Assembly: GCA_029850535.1 (NCBI GenBank)
Contig: JARCRU010000047.1
Location: 1 to 54,484, forward strand
Length of the DNA: 54,484 nt
Direction of reading: 5' to 3'
From: Actinomycetota bacterium
GTDB taxonomy: Bacteria; Actinomycetota; Acidimicrobiia; Acidimicrobiales; RAAP-2
In this document: piece by piece, positions 33,344-39,899 of the stretch
How the letters are laid out: each line of letters begins with the position of its first letter
How positions within the stretch are numbered: the stretch's first letter is position 1
The notes under the pieces: generated by a model
What the model was told of the DNA's origin: nothing
Database searches by the model: none
What the model saw: the letters and a program-made list of their open reading frames with translations, nothing else
Translations under genes and position numbers: made by a program

Positions 33344-34389
33344 AAATCCCCGTCGCTCTGCGCGAGACCCCCTACGAGGTCACCCTGGGCGAGGGCGTTC
33401 GCCACGAGGTGTCGGCGTTCGTGAACGAGCACCTGGCCCGCGCTCGAGCGGTGGTCATCATCACGTCAGCCGAGATCCGTCGCCAACCCTGGTTCGACCT
33501 CTCCTTCGACCTCGAGACCCACGTGATCGAGGTCGCTGATGGTGAGGCCGCCAAGACGTTGAGCAGCGTCGCTCAAGTCTGCGAGCAACTCGCACGTTGG
33601 GGAGTGTCACGACACGACGTCATTGTCGGCGTCGGCGGGGGAGCAATCACCGATTTGGCGGGATTTGTCGCCGCGGTGTACCTGCGCGGGGTGACGGTGC
33701 TGCACGTGCCCACCAGTGTGGTGGGGCAGGTCGATGCCGCCATCGGCGGCAAGACCGCCGTCGACCTCGCGGCCGGCAAGAACCTGGTCGGGGCGTTCCA
33801 CCAGCCCGCGGGGGTGTGGTGCGACACCACGACCCTGGCGACGCTGAGCGACCGTGAGAGGACTGCGGGGATGGGCGAGGTCGCCAAGTGCTGGCTCCTC
33901 GAGGGACGCCGGGCAGAGTTGCTTGCTCTCACCTCGATGGATGACTTGATCGAAATGTCGGTGTCCCTGAAGGCGCGCATCGTGGCCGCCGACGAGTTCG
34001 AACGGACCGGGCAGCGTGCCCTGCTCAACTACGGACACACCCTGGGCCACGCCATTGAATCGGTGGCCCTGGCGCGCGACGCCAACGAACTACGTCACGG
34101 AGAGGCGGTGGCCATCGGTCTCGCTTTCGCGGCGCGCCTGGCCCAGCGGCTCGGGCGAGTGCGAGACGACGTGGTCGTCGAGACCGACGCCGTGCTCGCA
34201 TTCTTCGGCCTGCCCTCGCGGCTCACGGGCGACTTCGACGCCGCTCGACTCCTCGAGGCGATGTCGCGCGACAAGAAGGCGCACCACGACCTGACCTTCG
34301 TCCTGGCCGGTCGACAGGGCTTCGAGGTGGTGACGGGCATCGATCCGGTGCTCGTGGGCGAGGTACTAGAAAACTTCCAGGAGGCGTAA
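33340..34389 (+). CDS. aroB: 3-dehydroquinate synthase
   Basis: The 349-residue NAD- and metal-dependent enzyme has GVGGGAITDLAGFVAAVYLRG, HVPTSVVGQVDAAIGGKTAVD, the metal site residues in GEVAKCWL and LNYGHTLGHAIE, and GEAVAIGLAF. It makes 3-dehydroquinate from DAHP. The GTG start overlaps the aroK stop (GTGA) and its TAA overlaps the aroQ ATG (TAATG). Confidence 0.95.
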   Translation: MKIPVALRETPYEVTLGEGVRHEVSAFVNEHLARARAVVIITSAEIRRQPWFDLSFDLETHVIEVADGEAAKTLSSVAQVCEQLARWGVSRHDVIVGVGGGAITDLAGFVAAVYLRGVTVLHVPTSVVGQVDAAIGGKTAVDLAAGKNLVGAFHQPAGVWCDTTTLATLSDRERTAGMGEVAKCWLLEGRRAELLALTSMDDLIEMSVSLKARIVAADEFERTGQRALLNYGHTLGHAIESVALARDANELRHGEAVAIGLAFAARLAQRLGRVRDDVVVETDAVLAFFGLPSRLTGDFDAARLLEAMSRDKKAHHDLTFVLAGRQGFEVVTGIDPVLVGEVLENFQEA

Positions 34390-34829
34390 TGCGCGAGATA
34401 CTTCTGCTCTCGGGTCCCAATCTTGATTTGCTCGGCACGCGTAGTCCCGAGATCTACGGCTCGGCCACGCTCGAGGAGCACGTGAATGCCGCGCGGGCGC
34501 GAGCCGAACTCGCGGGCTACCGGCTGCGCCACGTGCAGTCGAACTTTGAGGGCGAACTCATTGAGACGGTGCACGCCGCGCGCGACTCATCGGCGGCGAT
34601 CATCATTAACGCCGGCGCCCTCACCCACTCCTCGTGGGCGCTCAGCGACGCCCTGGCTATCTTTTCTGGGCCGAAGATAGAAGTGCACCTTTCGAATCCG
34701 GCGGCGCGAGAACCCTTTCGCCACCGCACGACCTTGGCCGCGGTGGTGGACGGTTCCCTGGCGGGGTTGGGGGCGCTCGGCTACCTCCTCGCCGTCGACG
34801 CCGTCGTGGCCCTACTGGCGCCACGTTAG
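34389..34829 (+). CDS. aroQ: type II 3-dehydroquinate dehydratase
   Basis: The 146-residue protein matches the small dodecameric type II enzyme: LSGPNLDLLGTRSPEIYG with the catalytic Tyr in the flexible loop, SNFEGELIETVH, INAGALTHSS and EVHLSNPAAREPFRH with the general-acid His. The usual gene neighbour aroE is not present in the window. Confidence 0.93.
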   Translation: MREILLLSGPNLDLLGTRSPEIYGSATLEEHVNAARARAELAGYRLRHVQSNFEGELIETVHAARDSSAAIIINAGALTHSSWALSDALAIFSGPKIEVHLSNPAAREPFRHRTTLAAVVDGSLAGLGALGYLLAVDAVVALLAPR

Positions 34830-34868
34830 GCCACTCTCCGCCGAGTCGGACCTCGCCGCGTCATTGCC

Positions 34869-34874
34869 TAGACT
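34869..34874 (+). promoter_or_regulatory. -10 box of efp
   Basis: TAGACT lies 36 nt before the efp ATG, and GAAAGG follows as Shine-Dalgarno at about 34893. Unlike the leaderless cases, this transcript has a leader. Confidence 0.4.
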
Positions 34875-34910
34875 GACAACCGCAAGTTGCACGAAAGGTA
34901 GTTGAGCCCC

Positions 34911-35474
34911 ATGGCGGCCATTTCCACATCCGACATCAAGAACGGCATCACGTTAAAGATCGACGGCGGTCTGTTCTCGGTCATCGAATTCCAACACGTC
35001 AAGCCGGGCAAGGGTGGTGCCTTCGTTCGCACCAAATTGCGCAACGCGCGAACCGGGGCAGTGATCGAACGGACGTATCGCTCCGACGAGCGTCTCGAGC
35101 AGGCCATCATCGACAAGCGCGACACGCAGTACCTCTACCGCGACGGTGACGACTACATCTTCATGGATCAGGTCAATTTCGATCAGGTACCCGTGTCGTC
35201 CAAGAGTCTCGGCGACGCCGCCCACTTTCTCAAGGAGACGGGCAAGGCGATGCTCATCAGTCACGACGACGAAATCATCGGTGTCGAGCTACCGGCGTCG
35301 GTGGAGTTGAGTATCGCGGAGACGGAACCGGGCATTCAAGGCGACCGAGTGTCGGGGGCGCGTAAGCCCGCGACCCTCGAGACGGGTTTCGTGGTGCAGG
35401 TTCCCTTGTTCGTCGGACCCGGCGAGGTCATCAAGGTCGATACTCGCACCGGCGAGTACATGACCCGCGCCTAG
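34911..35474 (+). CDS. efp: translation elongation factor P
   Basis: EF-P rescues ribosomes stalled at polyproline. The 187-residue protein has the three-domain length and the tip loop FQHVKPGKGGAFVRTKLRN with Lys at the position that is modified in many bacteria. The C-terminal signature region (GDRVSGARKPATLETGFVVQVPLFV in two halves) is typical. The ATG at 34911 gives the usual N-terminus; an upstream TTG (34902) is in frame but less likely. It overlaps nusB by one base. Confidence 0.95.
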   Translation: MAAISTSDIKNGITLKIDGGLFSVIEFQHVKPGKGGAFVRTKLRNARTGAVIERTYRSDERLEQAIIDKRDTQYLYRDGDDYIFMDQVNFDQVPVSSKSLGDAAHFLKETGKAMLISHDDEIIGVELPASVELSIAETEPGIQGDRVSGARKPATLETGFVVQVPLFVGPGEVIKVDTRTGEYMTRA

Positions 35475-35872
35475 TGAGCGAGCTCGGCGCGTCGCGTCAC
35501 CGCTCGCGCGAGAGGGCGGTCGAACTCCTGTACGAGGCGGCGATGAAGGACCGCTCGGTGGCGGTCGTCATCAATGAACTCGCGGTGGCGCCCGACGCCT
35601 ACACCCTGGTGCTGCTCGCGGCGTCGCTCGAACACCACGATCGCGCCCTGGAACTCATCAGTCGTTTCTCGATTGACTGGTCGCTTGATCGGATGGCACT
35701 GTTGGACCGATTGATCTTGACTTTGGCGACGTCAGAGATGCTGACGGATGACGCGCCACCCGTTGCCGTTATCTTGGATGAAGCCGTTGAGCTCGCCAAG
35801 ACGTATTCCACTGACGGTTCGCCCTCATTCGTCAATGGCGTGCTGTCGGCGATTGCCGACGAGATTGCCTGA
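35474..35872 (+). CDS. nusB: transcription antitermination factor NusB
   Basis: The 132-residue all-helical protein has the N-terminal SRERAVELLYEA motif and the C-terminal VAVILDEAVELAKTYSTDGSPSFVNGVLSAIA typical of NusB, given here in one segment of the family pattern. NusB binds boxA RNA with NusE for rRNA antitermination. The GTG start shares one base with the efp stop, and the SCO-fusion gene follows after 20 nt, so the oxidase-assembly gene may be transcribed with it. Confidence 0.92.
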   Translation: MSELGASRHRSRERAVELLYEAAMKDRSVAVVINELAVAPDAYTLVLLAASLEHHDRALELISRFSIDWSLDRMALLDRLILTLATSEMLTDDAPPVAVILDEAVELAKTYSTDGSPSFVNGVLSAIADEIA

Positions 35873-35892
35873 CGCCGAGGAGACAACACCGA

Positions 35893-37629
35893 ATGCCGGG
35901 AATGGGTGGTGGGGGGTACAGCGTCAACAACCCCCTGGTAGCGAATGCCTTCACCCACAGTGTGTTGGTGACGTGCATGCTCTGGATCATCGCCATCGCC
36001 TTTGGCGTCATGGTGACAGCGATAGTGACCCGAGGGGTCTTGCGCTTCAATCTGTCCCCGGCGGGACTGAGCGAACCACGCAGCCGCAGCTACCTTCGAC
36101 TGTCGTTTGGTGCGCTGTGGCTCGTTGACGGCATCTTGCAGTTCCAGGCGTCGATGCCGTTGGGCCTAGCCAACAATGTCGTGCAACCCGCGATGTCGGG
36201 AACCCCCGGTTGGTTGCACTCACTGATGCTGCACGGTATCTCGGTGTGGAATGCTCACCCGATCGCGCTGGCTGATGCCACGGCCTGGATCCAGGTGGGC
36301 ATCGGGATCCTCCTGCTCGTGTCCAACGGTGGCGTCGGACGCGTCGCGGCGGCAGTCTCGGTGGGCTGGGCGGGCATGATTTGGCTCGTGGGCAATGGAG
36401 CGGGCGGCATCTTTCAGTCCACGAGCACCATTCTCTTCGGCTGGCCCGGGGCGACCTTCTTCTACGTCGTAGCGGGAGTCTGGCTGGCACGGTCGCCGGC
36501 GAACTTCCCGGAGCGCTTCTCACGAATCACCCTACGACTCATCGCCTCGGTGCTGGCAATCGGCCTCGTCTTACAGGCTCTCCCGTCGCGTCAGTTCTGG
36601 CACGGGGGAAACTCCAACGCGCTCACGGCCATGGCCCAGAGCATGGTCAAGACCCCCCAGCCGCACTGGCTGGCGTACGCCGTCACCAAATTTGGCGTCG
36701 CAGCGGGCACCCTAGGCGGGGGTTTCAACCTGATAGTGATTTTCTGGCTGGGCGCGTCGGCGTTTGGCCTCTGGATGGCTCCGGTGCGCCGCTGGCGCTG
36801 GCCCGTGTGGTCGGTCGCGACGGGCGCCCTGATCTTCTGGTTCGGCGCGCAAGACGCCGCCATCTTTGGGGGCCTGGCGACCGACCTGAATTCACTGGTG
36901 CCACTCGCGGTCTTGACGTGGTGTGCCTCGCCCGCCCTCGCGGGGCGGCCCGCCCTGGCTCGGCGTCTGCCCCCTGAGTTCCGGTCGAGCACTGGCTCAG
37001 TGTTGGCGTCATTCGCCACTGGAATGGTGGCGTTCTCGGTGGTATCGATGTCGGTCGCCTCGTTCGCTTCGGCGGAGAACACCCTCTTTCTTGCTCAGAA
37101 CGGCCCCGCCTCGTCGGTGAATACCAGCGCGCCCGGTTTCACGCTGACCGATCAGCACGGCTCGAAGTATTCGTTGGGCGAGCACGCTGGTCATTACACC
37201 CTCATCACCTTCCTCGATCCCGTCTGCTACACGGACTGCCCACTGTTGGCGGGCCAGATGAAGCAGGTGGGGCAGGCCTTCGGTGCCCACGCCCAGCTCG
37301 ATCTCGTGGCGGTCGCGGCCAATCCTCGCCACGAGACGCTCGCCAACGTGCGCTCATTCATTGCGAAGCACGACTTGGCGTCAGTCAAGAACTTCTACTT
37401 CGTTACCGGGACGCTCGCGCACCTGGCCAAGGTGTGGGGCAATTTCGGTATTCAGGTGGAGTCCAGTCCCACCACCATCATGAGCGTGCACTCTGACGTG
37501 ATGTACGTGATTTCACCGCAGGGTCGCATCGAGTGGATCATTCCCGACGACCCCATCGCCACGTCGTCGGGCGAGAGTTCGGCGGTCACCGAGTTGATCG
37601 CGATATTGCATCGCGCCGGACTCAAGTAG
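35893..37629 (+). CDS. polytopic membrane protein fused to an SCO copper chaperone domain
   Basis: The 578-residue product has about nine to ten membrane helices (residues 15-400) with an uncharacterised actinobacterial membrane domain (FGALWLVDGILQFQ, WNAHPIALADATAWIQVG), then an extracytoplasmic SCO/SenC thioredoxin-like domain (about 415-578). The SCO domain keeps the copper ligands: C445 and C449 in DPVCYTDCP, and H533 in SVHSDVMY. SCO proteins deliver copper to the CuA site of oxidase subunit II. The N-terminus is MPGMGGGG, which could bind copper weakly. AGGAG lies 9 nt upstream of the ATG. Position next to the oxidase genes supports an assembly role; fusion to this membrane domain is unusual. 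Confidence 0.85.
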   Translation: MPGMGGGGYSVNNPLVANAFTHSVLVTCMLWIIAIAFGVMVTAIVTRGVLRFNLSPAGLSEPRSRSYLRLSFGALWLVDGILQFQASMPLGLANNVVQPAMSGTPGWLHSLMLHGISVWNAHPIALADATAWIQVGIGILLLVSNGGVGRVAAAVSVGWAGMIWLVGNGAGGIFQSTSTILFGWPGATFFYVVAGVWLARSPANFPERFSRITLRLIASVLAIGLVLQALPSRQFWHGGNSNALTAMAQSMVKTPQPHWLAYAVTKFGVAAGTLGGGFNLIVIFWLGASAFGLWMAPVRRWRWPVWSVATGALIFWFGAQDAAIFGGLATDLNSLVPLAVLTWCASPALAGRPALARRLPPEFRSSTGSVLASFATGMVAFSVVSMSVASFASAENTLFLAQNGPASSVNTSAPGFTLTDQHGSKYSLGEHAGHYTLITFLDPVCYTDCPLLAGQMKQVGQAFGAHAQLDLVAVAANPRHETLANVRSFIAKHDLASVKNFYFVTGTLAHLAKVWGNFGIQVESSPTTIMSVHSDVMYVISPQGRIEWIIPDDPIATSSGESSAVTELIAILHRAGLK

Positions 37630-37682
37630 CGAGGGGCGGACCGCACCCCGCACAATCTGACGCGGCGAAGATTACTTTTTGG

Positions 37683-37997
37683 TTACGACTCGTGTTGGTC
37701 GGATTGGTCGTTCGAGTGCACGCGAGCCAAGTACTCGTTCCAGGCGACGAGACGAGGATCATCAGCGACCGCTGGCGGAGGGGACGGCTCGTCAATCGAC
37801 AACTCCTCTTTCAGTAATTTTCGCCACATATAGACGGCGTACGCACCGAGAATTGGCCATTCAACGACGTAGGCCCAACTCAGAATATTGCCCGACAGCG
37901 CGCGCGACATCTCGATAACGAAGGCCGAGAGACAGATAACTTCCGCGAGAAAAAGTCCCAAATGAATGCGAAAAATGTACCTAGTTTTTTCAGCCAT
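37683..37997 (-). CDS. small two-helix membrane protein, paralogue A
   Basis: The 104-residue product has two membrane helices joined by a short loop with SGNILSWAYVVEWPILGAYA and a charged C-terminal tail. The same block (GGNALSWAYVFEWPLLAVFA) occurs in the protein at 45126-45494, so the two are paralogues at the two ends of the oxidase locus. Function unknown. The ATG at 37997 follows a TAGAGT box by 7 nt; an in-frame extension to 38051 lacks support. Confidence 0.75.
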   Translation of the reverse strand: MAEKTRYIFRIHLGLFLAEVICLSAFVIEMSRALSGNILSWAYVVEWPILGAYAVYMWRKLLKEELSIDEPSPPPAVADDPRLVAWNEYLARVHSNDQSDQHES

Positions 37998-38004
37998 CGA
38001 TGCT

Positions 38005-38010
38005 ACTCTA
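38005..38010 (-). promoter_or_regulatory. -10 box, leaderless start of paralogue A
   Basis: On the minus strand TAGAGT is followed by AGCATCG and the ATG at 37997. Confidence 0.5.
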
Positions 38011-38043
38011 AGTCGATTGTAAGAAGGCGGGCAGAAAAAGATA

Positions 38044-38059
38044 TGTGACACGGTTCACA
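38044..38059. promoter_or_regulatory. CRP/GlxR-like site
   Basis: TGTGACACGGTTCACA matches TGTGA-N6-TCACA exactly, the consensus of the Crp/GlxR family. It lies between paralogue A and the cupredoxin gene, about 12 nt upstream of a TAGATT (38071-38076) that could be the cupredoxin -10. Its position near -31 would overlap the -35 region. Confidence 0.5.
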
Positions 38060-38104
38060 TGATTGTCGTCTAGATTGCAACACGGAAGTTGGGGAAATAG
38101 TTTT

Positions 38105-38147
38105 GGGGACCGAAAGGCATCCGTCCCCGGGTGCCTTTGAAAAGGAG
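38105..38147 (+). promoter_or_regulatory. two-state RNA leader of the cupredoxin gene
   Basis: AAAGGCATCC (38113-38122) and GGGTGCCTTT (38129-38138) form a 10-bp stem with one U-G pair. Its loop GTCCCC (38123-38128) is the exact complement of GGGGAC (38105-38110) just upstream, so two mutually exclusive stems, or a partial pseudoknot, are possible. The Shine-Dalgarno AAAAGGAG (38140-38147) begins 1 nt after the stem. No known riboswitch consensus was recognised. Confidence 0.55.
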
Positions 38148-38153
38148 TGTCGT

Positions 38154-38843
38154 ATGTCGTTATCAGGAAGACTAAGTACAGCCATTGGTCTGTTCGTAGT
38201 CGCCGTCGCTTTGATTACGTGGAGCTTGCTGGCGTTCCTACATCCCGGACAGAATGGTGGCTACACCGATTACACCGTGGGTCACGCCGCGGGCGCACCG
38301 GTGAACGTCGAGATGCAGAGCGTCGGAGCCATCGGCACCGGTTTTGGTAACCACCCCACGTGGGTCAGTTATCTCCAGAAGGACCCGACGACGGGTAAGT
38401 GGATTCACGACACGTCAATGATCCTGCCGGCGGACACCGTCGTGCACATGACGGTGTTGAACTACGACTCGGGCAGCCCCTTGCGCAACCAGCAGTGGGG
38501 CCAGGTCCAAGGCACCATCGGTGGCACGGCGATGCTGAACGGCAAGTCGTTCAAGGTCTACAACTCCTACGCCGGCACCGGAGTCGGCCACACGTTCGCG
38601 GTGCCCGGACTCGACGTCTCGGTCCCCTTGGTCGGCGTGAACGGCAATCTGCCCAACATCTGCGGTCAGGCTCCCTGCGGCAACTTGCCCCACAACACCA
38701 TCACCTTCAGTTTCAAGACCGGCGCGCCCGGCAGCTACAACTGGCAGTGCTTCGTACCCTGCGGACTCGGGTACCTCTATGGCAACGGCGGTCCGATGTC
38801 GACTTTTAACTACATGGGCGGATTCTTGAAGGTGGTTGCCTGA
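38154..38843 (+). CDS. membrane-anchored cupredoxin with CuA-like motif lacking its His
   Basis: The 229-residue protein has an N-terminal membrane anchor (residues 8-30) and an extracytoplasmic beta-sandwich with cupredoxin features: PADTVVHMTVLNYD, GVGHTFAVPGL (H146, probable first copper His) and NWQCFVPCGLGYLYGNGGPM. C199-x3-C203 looks like the CuA Cys pair, but residue 207 is Tyr where CuA has His and residue 210 is Gly where CuA has Met. It lies 2 nt before ctaC, so it may be an electron donor, an assembly factor or an extra subunit of the oxidase. AAGGAG fixes the ATG at 38154. Confidence 0.8.
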   Translation: MSLSGRLSTAIGLFVVAVALITWSLLAFLHPGQNGGYTDYTVGHAAGAPVNVEMQSVGAIGTGFGNHPTWVSYLQKDPTTGKWIHDTSMILPADTVVHMTVLNYDSGSPLRNQQWGQVQGTIGGTAMLNGKSFKVYNSYAGTGVGHTFAVPGLDVSVPLVGVNGNLPNICGQAPCGNLPHNTITFSFKTGAPGSYNWQCFVPCGLGYLYGNGGPMSTFNYMGGFLKVVA

Positions 38844-38845
38844 TC

Positions 38846-39835
38846 ATGACTAACAAATCAACAAACTCAACCGGCCAGGTTCACCACCTTCGTCGAATGG
38901 CTGTCGTTTGGGTGATCGCCTCGATCATCGGCGACATCTTGTTCTCGATCTTCGTCGCCCCGCACGTCCCGCCAGGGCGACTCACCGAAACGGCCGCGAA
39001 AGACCAAACCGACTTCAACATCTTGTTCGAGATGGCACTCCCGGTTCTCTTCGGCGTCTGGATCTACCTGAGTTACGCCCTGTACTTCTGGGGTGACAAG
39101 CGGAACAGCGACGTCGCCTTCTCCGGCGACGCCGCTCGCAGCAATATGAAGACGCAGGTGTCGTGGATGGTCATCACGTCAGTCACGGTTTTGTTCCTGG
39201 CTGGTTTTGGCACCTGGGCCCTCGTCGTGGACCACGGATCGGGGGGTGGTCAGGGTCCCAACCCGGCGTTCACTCCTTCGGGCAGTCTCAAGGCGGAGAC
39301 CGCGGCACTGCTTGGTAAAGCGACGTGGTCGCCCGGCTCCAAGAACATATTGCCTGTTCAAGTCATTGGTCAGCAGTGGAAGTTCACGTATCGTTACCCG
39401 ACCTTCGGTGGATTCGAGTCCTCGCAGCTCTACTTGCCCGCGGACACGACCATCGCCTTCAACGTGACGTCACTCGACGTGATCCACAGTTTCTGGGCCT
39501 ACCAGTTGGGCGTGAAGGCGGACGCGAACCCTCAGGTGAATGACGTGGCCTTCACGACCACGAAGGATCCGGGGAGTTTTATCGTTCGCTGTAGTGAGCT
39601 GTGTGGCATATGGCACGGTGCGATGTACAACAACGGCGCGGTATTGTCGCAGTCGGCCTTTGAGAACTGGGCGACAACGACCGAAGCGGCCAATGCTGCG
39701 AACACTGCCTTGTTGCCTGCCTTCGCCTGGACCTACGTTCCCGACGCCAATGGTGCCGCTGGTGGGTATTACCCTGACGGAACGTTGACCCCGTACAGTC
39801 CTTCGGAAGTCTACGGATCGAAGCAGCCCTCGTGA
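38846..39835 (+). CDS. ctaC: cytochrome c oxidase subunit II
   Basis: The 329-residue protein has two N-terminal membrane helices and a CuA cupredoxin domain: DVIHSFWAYQLGVKADANP (first His) and CSELCGIWHGAM with both Cys, Glu, His and Met ligands. There is no fused haem c domain and no lipobox. It accepts electrons from an external donor and passes them to haem a. The N-terminus up to the first helix is short and the C-terminus has an 80-residue extension rich in Ala, Pro and Tyr. It follows the cupredoxin gene closely. Confidence 0.92.
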   Translation: MTNKSTNSTGQVHHLRRMAVVWVIASIIGDILFSIFVAPHVPPGRLTETAAKDQTDFNILFEMALPVLFGVWIYLSYALYFWGDKRNSDVAFSGDAARSNMKTQVSWMVITSVTVLFLAGFGTWALVVDHGSGGGQGPNPAFTPSGSLKAETAALLGKATWSPGSKNILPVQVIGQQWKFTYRYPTFGGFESSQLYLPADTTIAFNVTSLDVIHSFWAYQLGVKADANPQVNDVAFTTTKDPGSFIVRCSELCGIWHGAMYNNGAVLSQSAFENWATTTEAANAANTALLPAFAWTYVPDANGAAGGYYPDGTLTPYSPSEVYGSKQPS

Positions 39836-39899
39836 TGAAGTCACTTAATTCAACTAACAATGCTTTGTTCATGACGTGTGTAGAAATGGAGATCTCGCG

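Noticed and set aside
37630..37682. Terminator between the SCO fusion and paralogue A
   Set aside because: A short T-run (37675-37679) is present but no stable stem precedes it.
38105..38138. Cupredoxin leader considered as a known riboswitch class
   Set aside because: No match to the conserved cores I know (cobalamin, SAM, c-di-GMP, c-di-AMP, TPP, FMN, glycine). A complete H-type pseudoknot is also sterically unlikely because no loop bases cross the 5' stem.
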